Shown piece after piece: positions 50,960 through 59,807 of a stretch of DNA of 64,000 nt (its first letter is position 1; the number at the start of each line of letters is the position of its first letter). The notes beneath the pieces were generated by a model. It was given only the letters and a program-made list of their open reading frames with translations. It was not told where the DNA came from and ran no database searches. The translations under genes and the position numbers were made by a program. Source of the DNA: Halieaceae bacterium UBA5085 (GTDB lineage Bacteria; Pseudomonadota; Gammaproteobacteria; Pseudomonadales; Halieaceae); NCBI GenBank assembly GCA_002414665.1, contig DIAF01000011.1, positions 144,848-208,847 of the forward strand, written 5' to 3'.

Positions 50960-53886
50960 TTTCCCTCATCTTCAATAAAGTACGTACCATTGGGCAACAC
51001 ATGCTTATAGGGCAATAACGAAATATGGGATAAGGTCTCGTCGTCGATATTCTCTCCCTGCTGCCGGAGCTGCTCAACCACGTCATTTATCTTGATCGTG
51101 TTCCAGTACAGAATGGCATTGGATACAAAGCTGAGGCTGCTGGCCTTGTTCATGATTTCCTCATAGTCCCCAGTGGTGAATTCCCCCTGGTCTGCAAAGA
51201 ATATCCAGCGCGGCAGTTTGTGCCGGTATTCCCCTTTGTTTAGTTGCCGCTGGACGGTTTGGCGCAGTTCTTTGTCAGTCAGGTACCGCAGAATGTATTC
51301 GGTCTTGATGATCCGGCCCAGATTGGTAAAGGCCTTGGTGAGGCGATCGGAGGGTGAACTATTGGTCAACCGTTGAACGATGACGTGTGCTGGCGCAGTT
51401 TTTTGTTTCAGAGAAATGACCACCCGCATCATGTATTCCCATTGCTCCTCAATAATCGCCAAATCAGCTGTTTTCGTGAGTAAATGGTTGAGGTCACCGT
51501 AATCGACGGATTTGTCGATACGGTATAGCTGCTGATCCTTCAGATCCCGAATGCGTGGCATAAAGTAGAAGCCGAGCAAATGACAGAGGGCGAAGACGAT
51601 TTCAGTGTACCCGTGCGTATCGGTGGTGTGCTCTCGGATTTTCAGAATCGTGTTGTTTTCCAGCAGGCCGTCCAGAACATACAGGGCTTCACGAGCGCTA
51701 CAGGAAATGATCTTGGTGCTGAACACGGAATATTGATCGGATACATGGGTGTAGATCCCGATGGCTTTTTCATAGTAGCCGTAATAGCGGGGATAGTATG
51801 ACGCCAACAGACTGTCGGCGCGGATTTTAAAGCGTTGCGCATCTGAAGAGGACAATGTACCGGAGCCATACACCGCACTCAACGGCAGCTCATGGTGTTG
51901 ATTCACAATTTCAGCACTGGCGTTGATCAGGGTTTCTTCGCGAATATAGTATTGCAGGATATGCCTTAGCATATCGACAGTAACGCCATTGACGCTGTTA
52001 CTCATGGACACGACGCCTAGGTTTGTGGCTTGTGAAATAATGGCAGCCATCAGGCTTTTGTAAAAGTTTTTGGGCCGTGACTGGTGATGCTGGATAGGGA
52101 CAAAGTGACGACTGTAATGCGTCATTTGATCCACCTCCATCAGCAGTTGCTCGATGCGTATGCTGGGCATATGCGCATCGATCACCTTTTGCAGTTGGTT
52201 GACTTTATCCGGTATGTCCAGCTTGTCGTCACGCTTGAGTTTCAGCCGGCCATTGTGTATCTCAGCGAAATTATCCAGTCCAAAACGCTTTTGCGCTGCT
52301 GACACCGCTTCGTGGAACTGGGTTGAAATGGCGGAACGCACTTCGTGCGGCAAAGGCTGCTGTAGCTCGGTATAGACGGTGTGTTTGGTTTCATCCCAGT
52401 TGGGCTCGTTCAAGGTCAGATCCCAGAACGACACATGTTGTTTGCTCTGTGGCAAATACAAATCGCCGGAACGCAACGCATCTTTCATCGCGAGAGCAAG
52501 ACCCATTTCCCAAACATTGCGATTGATGTTGCCGGTTTGATCTTTAAGGCTGCGACGCAGCTCGCGGGGAATGAACGCAATCGGTGGATTCTCCGGCAGT
52601 TTTTTCAGATCGCCGACATCCAACTGCCGGACGAACTGGATGGCCTTTATCAGTGGCCCAGAACCTTTCGCCACTTCAAACGGTAACCGTATAAAGTCGG
52701 AAAAATACTTTCGTAAACTGGGGTAACGGGTCAGCAACAAATCGCAATAGCCGCGTTCTTCCAGGCGTTTAAAAATGTGCAGATCCTCAATGGAGGCCAG
52801 CAAGTGTTTCTCGTCAATACGCTGCCATAAGTCATTCTTGTACAACGGCTGTTCATCCGGCCATTCCAGCAAAACATGCGTGGTATCGAGCACAGCATCG
52901 ATGGCTTTCTTCTGGCGTTTGCGGAATTCCTTGTGCTTTTTGTCGTGGCTGTTTCTGGTTTGTCGGCACAGTTCCGTCATGTACTGATCGTGCATTTTGA
53001 CCAGGTTATCCAGCAGGATCTTGCGGGATTCTAACAGGAAGCACAGCATCAGGGCATAGCGCTTGTGGTCTTTGAAGCGTTTCATGTCCTTGGCACTGTA
53101 GCGCTTGGTCAGTCGATACAGGTAGTGAAGAAAAGCGGTATCAATGACCTTTTCCTCGAATTCATTATTGCCGGTGGCCACCAGATTGTCATAGCGCTCC
53201 AAATAGCGTTTCAGCGATGAGATTTTGGCGGCCGGTGGATACTCTTTGAGTTGGTTGAAGTAGGTTCGTTGATTACCGTCCGTGGTTTGCAACAGATCGT
53301 CGATGGCACCGCGCAGTTCAGGGGACATCTGATCAAACACCTGCTCAAAAAGCTGAGTATGGACCTGGTTACAAATACGGATGATCTGCCGTTCGATGGT
53401 CGAGGGTCCGGGCAACATAATACGGTTCAACAACAGGTAACGTTCTGCCCGGTGAAAAAGTTCATCCGGCAGCAGCCCCTGACGGGCGTGTTTCTCTATC
53501 CAGCGATCCAGGTCGGCTTCCACTTTGTCATCAAACCGTTGAAAGCCCAGATACTTGAGGATGTTATTCCGATGCTCCAATAGTGTCGCTTCCCGCTCGG
53601 GCACGTCCACGGTTAGCGTGGGCGGGAGGTCGAGTTGACTGCTCAGGTAGCTGATTACCCGGGGGGATAGATCATGGAGCTGGTTAAGAAACCGGCCATA
53701 GAGGCGCATGGCGCACAGTTGGATGGCAAATCCCAGACGGTATTGCTTACGGTACTTGTTGACCACCTGGCAATCGCGTCGGCTCAGCGTCCAATCGCGA
53801 ACCATTTCTTCGTCGGAAAATCGTTGTGGCAGCATTAACGGTTGGTATCGCTGCTGGTTGGTTAAGAACTGCTCTTTGGTTGTCAT
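50953..53886 (-). CDS. tnpA: Tn3-family transposase
   Basis: The 977-residue DDE transposase is full length for the family. The catalytic region is recognisable as LDGLLENNT followed by HTTDTHGYTEIVFALCHLLG then FYFMPRIRD, which contains the second Asp and the final Glu region. The C-terminal HISLLPYKHVLPNGTYF replaces the usual HISPLGWEHINLTGDY. It shares no gene with a resolvase in the window. The stop lies in the inverted repeat beside the kinase remnant. The other transposon end was not found to the right. Confidence 0.95.
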   Translation of the reverse strand: MTTKEQFLTNQQRYQPLMLPQRFSDEEMVRDWTLSRRDCQVVNKYRKQYRLGFAIQLCAMRLYGRFLNQLHDLSPRVISYLSSQLDLPPTLTVDVPEREATLLEHRNNILKYLGFQRFDDKVEADLDRWIEKHARQGLLPDELFHRAERYLLLNRIMLPGPSTIERQIIRICNQVHTQLFEQVFDQMSPELRGAIDDLLQTTDGNQRTYFNQLKEYPPAAKISSLKRYLERYDNLVATGNNEFEEKVIDTAFLHYLYRLTKRYSAKDMKRFKDHKRYALMLCFLLESRKILLDNLVKMHDQYMTELCRQTRNSHDKKHKEFRKRQKKAIDAVLDTTHVLLEWPDEQPLYKNDLWQRIDEKHLLASIEDLHIFKRLEERGYCDLLLTRYPSLRKYFSDFIRLPFEVAKGSGPLIKAIQFVRQLDVGDLKKLPENPPIAFIPRELRRSLKDQTGNINRNVWEMGLALAMKDALRSGDLYLPQSKQHVSFWDLTLNEPNWDETKHTVYTELQQPLPHEVRSAISTQFHEAVSAAQKRFGLDNFAEIHNGRLKLKRDDKLDIPDKVNQLQKVIDAHMPSIRIEQLLMEVDQMTHYSRHFVPIQHHQSRPKNFYKSLMAAIISQATNLGVVSMSNSVNGVTVDMLRHILQYYIREETLINASAEIVNQHHELPLSAVYGSGTLSSSDAQRFKIRADSLLASYYPRYYGYYEKAIGIYTHVSDQYSVFSTKIISCSAREALYVLDGLLENNTILKIREHTTDTHGYTEIVFALCHLLGFYFMPRIRDLKDQQLYRIDKSVDYGDLNHLLTKTADLAIIEEQWEYMMRVVISLKQKTAPAHVIVQRLTNSSPSDRLTKAFTNLGRIIKTEYILRYLTDKELRQTVQRQLNKGEYRHKLPRWIFFADQGEFTTGDYEEIMNKASSLSFVSNAILYWNTIKINDVVEQLRQQGENIDDETLSHISLLPYKHVLPNGTYFIEDEGKG

Positions 53887-53950
53887 GGATTCTCACTTGG
53901 GCTCAGTCACGCCAACTACTCCTATAGCGTTGTTTTTATTGATGTTTTTA

Positions 53951-54055
53951 TATTCGTGAGACGCCATTGTCGTATCTAACAATTAGACGGCATTGTATTA
54001 ACGAATAGACGATGGTAAAATAACGAATAGACGAGTTTCAACCATCAATTAGCCG
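53951..54055 (+). repeat. Phased iteron array upstream of the DUF4143 ATPase
   Basis: AGACG recurs at 53959, 53985, 54007 and 54029, with AGCCG at 54051; the last four steps are 22 bases each. The extended unit is (T)AACGAATAGACGA in the two best copies and AACAATTAGACGG in another. A 22-bp step places all copies on the same DNA face. The array occupies the gap between divergent tnpA and the ATPase gene. Confidence 0.75.
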
Positions 54056-54067
54056 AGCGCTTATTTT

Positions 54068-55306
54068 ATGTACCCACGTTATTCTGAAATCAATGTCAAA
54101 GAAGCGCTGAGCGACACTCCGGTGGTCTTTGTGATGGGGCCTCGCCAAGTCGGTAAAACCACTCTGGTGAAGGCGTTGATTGGTGAGATGGGCGCTGAAA
54201 ACTGGGAATACATTACCCTGGACGATCAGGCCCAATTCGAAATTGCACAAGCTGATCCCGTCGGGTTCATCCGTAATCTGCCACCGAAACGAATTGCGCT
54301 CGATGAAGTTCAGCGCCTGCCTGAACTGTTCGTCTCCATTAAGCAGGCTGTGGATGAACAACGCACGGCAGGTCGCTTTCTTCTGACGGGTTCCGCCAAT
54401 GCCTTGTTATTGCCCCGGCTATCAGATTCCCTGGCCGGCCGAATGGAGTCGGTTCGCCTGACAACGCTTTCCGAATGCGAGATCCATGGACGACCCCCCA
54501 GCTTTTTAAGCAAACTACTGAACCAGGAAGCGCCTTCGGCTCAGGACATTCGTGTGCGGGATCATCTACTGCAACGGTTGATTACGGGGTGTTTCCCCGA
54601 CCCTCTGCAACGTGCCAATGAGCGGCGAAGCACCGCTTGGTATCAACAGTACGTCAGTACATTGATCCAGCGGGATATTCGCGATCTGACCCATATCGAT
54701 CACCCCGATTTGATGGCCAAGTTACTCAAACTCACCGCCTTTTATGCGGGGAAACTGGTTAACCTGACCGAACTGGGCGCTAAACTTGGGCTGGATCGAC
54801 TGACCATTAAAAAATACATGGCGTTGTTGGAGCAGTTGTTTCTGGTGGAGCAATTGCCGGCCTGGCATTCCAACGAATACAAACGGTTGGTGAAAACGCC
54901 CAAACTGCATTCCATTGATACCGGCATGATGTGCGCTGTTCGTGGCCTGAACCGGGAACGCCTGCTGAAGCAGCCCGGTGATTTTGGGTTGGTGCTGGAA
55001 TCCTTTGTCTACAACGAACTGCGAAAACAGGCAGTATGGATCGAAGAACCGTTGAGTTTCTATCACTACCGGGACAAGGATAAAGTGGAGGTCGATGTGA
55101 TCATCGAAAACGCCATAGGCGACTGTTTCGCGATCGAAGTCAAAGCAGCAGCGACGTTGAGTTCCAAAGATTTTACCGGCTTGAAACGTTTTCAAAGTGT
55201 GGCTGGCGACCGCTTCAAAATGGGTGTCCTGCTCTACGATGGCGATCACACGACGGCATTTGGCGACAACCTCTTTGCTGTCCCGCTGGGAGCGCTCTGG
55301 TCATGA
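54068..55306 (+). CDS. AAA ATPase with DUF4143 domain
   Basis: The 412-residue protein has Walker A GPRQVGKTTL, Walker B RIALDEVQRLPELF and sensor LLTGSANALLLPRLSDSLAG, then a DUF4143 C-terminus (LNLTELGAKLGLDRLTIKKYM-like winged helix and a PD-(D/E)xK-like segment, DKVEVDVIIENAIGDCFAIEVK). Such proteins are frequent in islands and of unknown role, possibly DNA-targeting. It overlaps merR by 4 bases, and the iteron array lies in its promoter region. Confidence 0.88.
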   Translation: MYPRYSEINVKEALSDTPVVFVMGPRQVGKTTLVKALIGEMGAENWEYITLDDQAQFEIAQADPVGFIRNLPPKRIALDEVQRLPELFVSIKQAVDEQRTAGRFLLTGSANALLLPRLSDSLAGRMESVRLTTLSECEIHGRPPSFLSKLLNQEAPSAQDIRVRDHLLQRLITGCFPDPLQRANERRSTAWYQQYVSTLIQRDIRDLTHIDHPDLMAKLLKLTAFYAGKLVNLTELGAKLGLDRLTIKKYMALLEQLFLVEQLPAWHSNEYKRLVKTPKLHSIDTGMMCAVRGLNRERLLKQPGDFGLVLESFVYNELRKQAVWIEEPLSFYHYRDKDKVEVDVIIENAIGDCFAIEVKAAATLSSKDFTGLKRFQSVAGDRFKMGVLLYDGDHTTAFGDNLFAVPLGALWS

Positions 55307-55704
55307 ACGAAAACCACACCATTGGCCAGCTGGCTAAGGCAGCAGGTGTCAACGTCGAAACCATCCGCTACTACGAACGCCGTGGGTTGATCGCACAACC
55401 TGCCAAACCGGTGCAGGGATATCGGACCTACCCTAAGGCAACTCTCTCCCGGATTTTATTCATCAAACGCGCTCAGGAACTGGGCTTTACCCTGGAAGAA
55501 ATCGACAACCTGCTATTACTGGGTGACTCGCATTGCACGGAAGTCCAGGAATTGGCCGAAGGTAAACTGGCCAGTGTGCGGGCAAAAATCAACGATCTTC
55601 GCCGTCTGGAGCAAATGCTGGCGGAGATGGTGACCCAGTGCCGTATCAATCCCGAAAACGTAGCTTGTCCGATAGTGGAGTCTTTGCAACCCAATTCAGG
55701 GTAA
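55303..55704 (+). CDS. merR: Mercuric resistance regulator MerR
   Basis: The 133-residue MerR has the DNA-binding domain IGQLAKAAGVNVETIRYYER and the three mercury-binding cysteines in SHCTEVQELAEGK, TQCRINPENVACPIVESL. It represses and activates the mer promoter by distorting its long spacer. It is unusual in being codirectional with merT and coupled to an ATPase gene upstream, whereas Gram-negative merR is usually divergent from the operon it controls. Confidence 0.93.
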   Translation: MNENHTIGQLAKAAGVNVETIRYYERRGLIAQPAKPVQGYRTYPKATLSRILFIKRAQELGFTLEEIDNLLLLGDSHCTEVQELAEGKLASVRAKINDLRRLEQMLAEMVTQCRINPENVACPIVESLQPNSG

Positions 55705-55717
55705 TCATCAATTGGAA

Positions 55718-55749
55718 TTGACTCCGTACCTGAGTACGGCATTTATACT
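55718..55749 (+). promoter_or_regulatory. mer promoter/operator
   Basis: A TTGACT -35 (55718-55723) and TATACT or TTATAC -10 (55743-55749) have a 19-20 base spacer, the overlong spacing that MerR corrects. The dyad CCGTAC-CTGA-GTACGG (55724-55739) matches the classical mer operator. Confidence 0.9.
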
Positions 55750-55780
55750 AGCTCTATAGATATGATCGCTTGGAGCAGCC

Positions 55781-56152
55781 ATGCCGGCAAATGACAAACT
55801 CACCCATCCAAATCTGCCCCTTATCGGTGGAGTAATGGCGGCCATCGGCGCTGGCCTCTGCTGTGTCGGTCCATTTGTGTTACTGACGCTGGGGATCAGC
55901 GGTGCCTGGATCGGTAACCTGACATTGCTGGAGCCTTATCGTCCGATCTTTATTGCCATTGTGTTGTTGTTTTTTGGTTGGGCGGGCTGGAAAGTCCATC
56001 GCCCGATAGAAGCGTGCGAACCGGGTACCGCTTGCGCCATACCGCAAACGCGCAAGCGGCGACAGATCATTTTCTGGATCACAGGCATCATTGCGCTGGT
56101 CCTTGTTACCAGTACCTACTGGATCCCATTGATTGCCTCAGACATTGAATAG
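55781..56152 (+). CDS. merT: Mercuric ion transporter MerT
   Basis: The 123-residue inner-membrane protein has three helices; the first contains the Cys pair GAGLCCVGPFVLL that takes Hg(II) from MerP, and a cytoplasmic loop carries a second pair (ACEPGTACAIPQ). It brings Hg(II) into the cell, normally for reduction by MerA. Confidence 0.95.
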   Translation: MPANDKLTHPNLPLIGGVMAAIGAGLCCVGPFVLLTLGISGAWIGNLTLLEPYRPIFIAIVLLFFGWAGWKVHRPIEACEPGTACAIPQTRKRRQIIFWITGIIALVLVTSTYWIPLIASDIE

Positions 56153-56166
56153 CACCAGAGTAAATC

Positions 56167-56454
56167 ATGCACAAAATCACAATAGCCCTTGTACTCGCCA
56201 TCACCAGTCTGTCCAGCTGGGCCAAACCTCAGACCATCACCCTTGATCTGCCAACCATGAACTGCGCCATGTGTCCGATCACGGTCAAGAAAGCCCTTAA
56301 ACGGGTTGATGGCGTGGCCAAAGCCGAGGTCAGCTATGAACACAAGCAGGCTGTGGTGACTTTCGAGGATACCCAGACCAGCGCAGAGAAACTAATTGAA
56401 GCGACAACCAACGCCGGATATTCATCAACCCTAGTGGAAACGGGAAAGCCATGA
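56167..56454 (+). CDS. merP: Periplasmic mercury-binding protein MerP
   Basis: The 95-residue protein has a signal peptide (IALVLAITSLSSWA) and a ferredoxin-like heavy-metal domain with MNCAMCPITVKKAL, the GMTCxxC-type motif. It hands Hg(II) to MerT. It overlaps the next gene by 4 bases. Confidence 0.95.
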   Translation: MHKITIALVLAITSLSSWAKPQTITLDLPTMNCAMCPITVKKALKRVDGVAKAEVSYEHKQAVVTFEDTQTSAEKLIEATTNAGYSSTLVETGKP

Positions 56455-56699
56455 CTTCAAATGTTATTTTACAGTCGGAATTGACCTGTCCGGAATGTGG
56501 CAATAAAAAAACGGAAACTATGCCGACCGACGCCTGCCAATGGTTCTACGAGTGCGAACAGTGTCATACCTTGTTGAAACCCAAAGCGGGTGACTGCTGC
56601 GTTTACTGCTCTTACGGTTCAGTTCCTTGCCCACCGATTCAGGCCGATACCAAAACGATGACTCGCTGCTGTGGTAGCCCGATGAATGGATCGGACTGA
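56451..56699 (+). CDS. GDCCVxC-domain protein
   Basis: The 82-residue cysteine-rich protein has zinc-ribbon pairs (CPECGNKK, CEQCHTLL) and the signature GDCCVYCSYGSVPCPPIQ. Homologues occur in mer operons, and some are selenoproteins; here cysteine is encoded at the relevant positions. It is coupled to merP. A thiol-based role in mercury handling is likely but not shown. Confidence 0.88.
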   Translation: MTSNVILQSELTCPECGNKKTETMPTDACQWFYECEQCHTLLKPKAGDCCVYCSYGSVPCPPIQADTKTMTRCCGSPMNGSD

Positions 56700-56727
56700 C
56701 TTAATCGAACCGGATGATACTGCTCTG

Positions 56728-57573
56728 TCACTTAAAAGGATGGAGCAACTGACTCGCATAATGCTTTGGATAATCGGGCTCCGAGGAAATGCCAAGATCT
56801 TTTATGGCAATTTTTCGGGAAGAGTCAAAATAGGCTGTTCCCAGTATCCTGTCCGTCAAAGTGGTAAACAGCCCAAAGTTCACATCGCCTTCCTTGGCAG
56901 TGTTCAGATGATGAAATCGGTGCACACTGTTGATCGCCAGAATGTACTTTAGCGGCCCTGAAAAATACGCCACGTTGGAGTGTTGCAAAAGTAGCTGGAG
57001 CACTACCGCCACCACCAGCAACAGCATGATGTCGTGCGGCACACCCATCAAAAGCAGCGGCATGGTTCCCGCTACGGTTTCGATTAACTGGTGCAGTGGA
57101 TGCTTCATCAGACCATTAAAACCATACAAGCGCTTTGCGCTGTGATGGACGGCGTGCAGTTTCCACAGGTTATGGAATCGGTGACTGGCGAAATGAGCCA
57201 GGGTAATACCCATATCGGCAATCAAGATCGCCACGACCAGTTGTAACGGTAGCGGCAGGCTGGATGGCCAAAGGTCTATCAGCGAAAACGCCTGACCAAC
57301 CAGTGGAAGCATGAAAAGCCCAAGTATATTGAGTGATTCGTTGACGATGGCATGAATAAAGTCTGTGCCTTGATCCTGTTGGGATAGATTGAACGTGGGG
57401 TCATAGGGAACAACCTTTTCGCAAATGAACGACAGACCCACAAATCCGGATAGTAATAAAGCCAACCAGGCATCAGCGTATCCTGACCCTACAAGGTATA
57501 TAGCAATGCCATTACCGGCCAACAGAAAAACCGGCAGATAAAATAGCTTGATTAACCATCGAATTGCACTCAT
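56728..57573 (-). CDS. Sterol desaturase/fatty acid hydroxylase family membrane protein
   Basis: The 281-residue protein has several helices and the di-iron histidine clusters: LAHFASHRFHNLWKLHAVHHS, then HPLHQL and NSVHRFHHL. These proteins insert oxygen into lipids. It converges on the GDCCVxC gene and occupies the place where merA might be expected, but it is unrelated to mercury reduction. A membrane-lipid role in metal tolerance is only a guess. Confidence 0.88.
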   Translation of the reverse strand: MSAIRWLIKLFYLPVFLLAGNGIAIYLVGSGYADAWLALLLSGFVGLSFICEKVVPYDPTFNLSQQDQGTDFIHAIVNESLNILGLFMLPLVGQAFSLIDLWPSSLPLPLQLVVAILIADMGITLAHFASHRFHNLWKLHAVHHSAKRLYGFNGLMKHPLHQLIETVAGTMPLLLMGVPHDIMLLLVVAVVLQLLLQHSNVAYFSGPLKYILAINSVHRFHHLNTAKEGDVNFGLFTTLTDRILGTAYFDSSRKIAIKDLGISSEPDYPKHYASQLLHPFK

Positions 57574-57645
57574 TCCGGAAACCTCTCAAACATCATAGAA
57601 CGCTCATTTTGCAATGAATAGGCAATGCACAATTGAACCAAAGAG

Positions 57646-58398
57646 CTATTTTTCCGAAAGTAGCTGTTTAATTGTTGCAGGGTTGACGCCAAACGCTTCC
57701 ATCGCGGCACGGCAAAAGTGGGCTTGATCGGAAAAACCTGCCGTTATTGCGGCATCCGTGAGCGACCTGCTTTGGGTGAGTTCGAATGCCAGCAGTAGCT
57801 TCAGCCACTTCTTGTAGCTCCTGAACGGCAAGCCGGCTTGCTCGCTGAACCAGTGAGAGAATCGGCTCGATGAGAGGTGGGCAAGTTCAGCCAAGCCGGT
57901 ACGGGAAGGTTCCCGTCCAAGCATTAACTCGGATCGCAACGCTTCCACCACCTGTTGGAACCGATTATCCAGGCCAGATACGTCGCCACAGGTGCAGGCT
58001 TTCCGAAAATCCTCAAGCGCAGCTTGCAGATCGTCTGCGCTGCTTAACTGGATGAGTTGCCGCGTGCCGTCAATCTCAATAATGGAAATGTTTTGTGCCA
58101 TCGTCTGGGGGAGCAGGGTTTTACAGGCATTGTGGGTCGGATCGGCATAGAGGCACAACACCCTGGCAGTTTGTAACTGATGGATTGTACCCGCAGGGAT
58201 CAATAGACTCGCCCCGGTATAACTCGCATGGCCAACGCGCACCTCAACCGGGTTGCCCAGACCCACAACAATCTGATGCGCCCAATGTTTGTGGGGCTTG
58301 TTATCGCCAGCTTCACCCCGAAAGGCGATGAGCCCCGGCACCATGGCCACCTCACCTCGCCACGATTGGGCCTGGCGTGTTTTGCTGGACACGCTCAT
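57646..58398 (-). CDS. AraC-family transcriptional regulator
   Basis: The 250-residue protein has a cupin-like sensor part (HKHWAHQIVVGLGNPVEV with histidines) and a C-terminal AraC DNA-binding domain (GLAELAHLSSSRFSHWFSEQ, then AITAGFSDQAHFCRAAMEAF). It starts 2 bases after the copS stop, so it belongs to the copR-copS transcript. It may control the neighbouring desaturase-like gene. Confidence 0.9.
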   Translation of the reverse strand: MSVSSKTRQAQSWRGEVAMVPGLIAFRGEAGDNKPHKHWAHQIVVGLGNPVEVRVGHASYTGASLLIPAGTIHQLQTARVLCLYADPTHNACKTLLPQTMAQNISIIEIDGTRQLIQLSSADDLQAALEDFRKACTCGDVSGLDNRFQQVVEALRSELMLGREPSRTGLAELAHLSSSRFSHWFSEQAGLPFRSYKKWLKLLLAFELTQSRSLTDAAITAGFSDQAHFCRAAMEAFGVNPATIKQLLSEK

Positions 58399-58400
58399 GC

Positions 58401-59807
58401 TCAGGCGCTTCGCTCTTCCGGGACGGGCAGAAACAGGGTGAAGCTGGTGGCGTGCCGGTCGGAGCTTGCCTCGACACGACCACCATGGGCCTCAACAATG
58501 GAACGAACGATGGCCAATCCGAGTCCGGCACCCTCACTCTGGCGCGCTCTGGAAGGATCGGCGCGGTAAAAGCGATCAAACACGCTTGGCAGGTGCTGTG
58601 CAGGAATTTCGGAGTCGGGGTTGATCACACTCAGCGATACTGAGTCATTCTCCGCTTTACTCAATCGAACCTTTATCCATTTGCCCGCCGGGGTGTGCCG
58701 AATGGCGTTCGACAGCAGGTTGGAGATGGCCCTGCGTAGCATGGCGCGATCACCCATTACCCCCGGTGCCTGCCCCTCCAAAGACAGGGTGATATGTTTT
58801 TCCTCCGCCAGCGCCCCGAAGAAGTCGAACAGCTCCCTGACCTCGGTGGCCAGATCCAGCGTTACCTGCACCGGTTTGAGCAGGCCGTGGTCGCTCTTGG
58901 CCAGCCAGAGCATGTCGTTAACCATCTTGGCCAGGCGTTCTTGCTCTTCCAGATTGGAGTACAGGAGCTCACGATATTCGTCCAGTGTTCTGGCCCTGCC
59001 CAGCGCCACTTGAGTCTGGGTGATGAGATTGGTCAGCGGGGTTCGTAGTTCGTGGGCGATATCCGCCGAGAAATGCGACAGCCGCGTGAAGCTGTCTTCC
59101 AGTCGCTCAATCATCTGATTAAAGGCGGAGGCCAGATCCCGTAGCTCCAGGGGCATGCTGCGAAAATCAAGTCGCATATGCAATCGGTCGGCCTGAATAC
59201 TGCGCATCTCGTCCGAGAGACCGCGTAAAGGCGCGTGTCCCTGGTGTACCCCAAACCACGCCGCTAGCAAAGTCACACCGCCAGTAAGCAACATGATAAT
59301 CCAGAGACTGCGGCGAAACCCTTGCAGAAAATGCAGGTGGAAGTCCATGCCGATCGCCGTGGCAATGCGATATTCCCGGCTGTCGCTGACAAACCGTGTG
59401 ACGACACCCCGATAGGCATTTCCGTCAAAGTGCCAAGTAGCCAGGTTATCGGCATGGATCCGCTTAACGGGGGAAAAAGCTACTATAGCCTGCGCGAAGT
59501 CAGCCCCCGGTGTAGCGAACACCAACTGGCCACGGCCATTCCACACCTGAAAATAAACACCGTGGTGTCCCGACACCGCCTGCGACAACGCCACCGGTAA
59601 CCGGAGCGGATCATCCACCCTTTGCAGGGTCTGCGCTACCGCCTGGTTGATCACGACCAACTCGTCCGCGTCCTGCTCGGCGAAATGGCGCTCGACGGCA
59701 CCGAGCACCAGATTGCCGATCAATACCAGGCTGATGCCGATGGCCAACGCGACAAAGACCATGACCCTGGCGGTTAGCGAAAGCGGACGCCGCTCAGTCG
59801 CCATCAT
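58401..59807 (-). CDS. copS: Heavy-metal (copper) sensor histidine kinase
   Basis: The 468-residue kinase has two transmembrane helices flanking a periplasmic sensor domain (about residues 40-175), HAMP, H-box DIAHELRTPLTN (His near 252), N-box NLLSNAIRHTPAG and G-box GAGLGLAIVRSIV, as in CusS/CopS. Periplasmic histidines could bind copper. ATG 59807 overlaps copR by 14 bases; ATG 59804 is equally possible. Confidence 0.92.
   Translation of the reverse strand: MMATERRPLSLTARVMVFVALAIGISLVLIGNLVLGAVERHFAEQDADELVVINQAVAQTLQRVDDPLRLPVALSQAVSGHHGVYFQVWNGRGQLVFATPGADFAQAIVAFSPVKRIHADNLATWHFDGNAYRGVVTRFVSDSREYRIATAIGMDFHLHFLQGFRRSLWIIMLLTGGVTLLAAWFGVHQGHAPLRGLSDEMRSIQADRLHMRLDFRSMPLELRDLASAFNQMIERLEDSFTRLSHFSADIAHELRTPLTNLITQTQVALGRARTLDEYRELLYSNLEEQERLAKMVNDMLWLAKSDHGLLKPVQVTLDLATEVRELFDFFGALAEEKHITLSLEGQAPGVMGDRAMLRRAISNLLSNAIRHTPAGKWIKVRLSKAENDSVSLSVINPDSEIPAQHLPSVFDRFYRADPSRARQSEGAGLGLAIVRSIVEAHGGRVEASSDRHATSFTLFLPVPEERSA

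Noticed and set aside
53886..54068. Second terminal repeat of the Tn3 element next to the tnpA start
   Set aside because: I looked for the inverse of the GGGG end here and to the right and found no match; only the iteron array is present.
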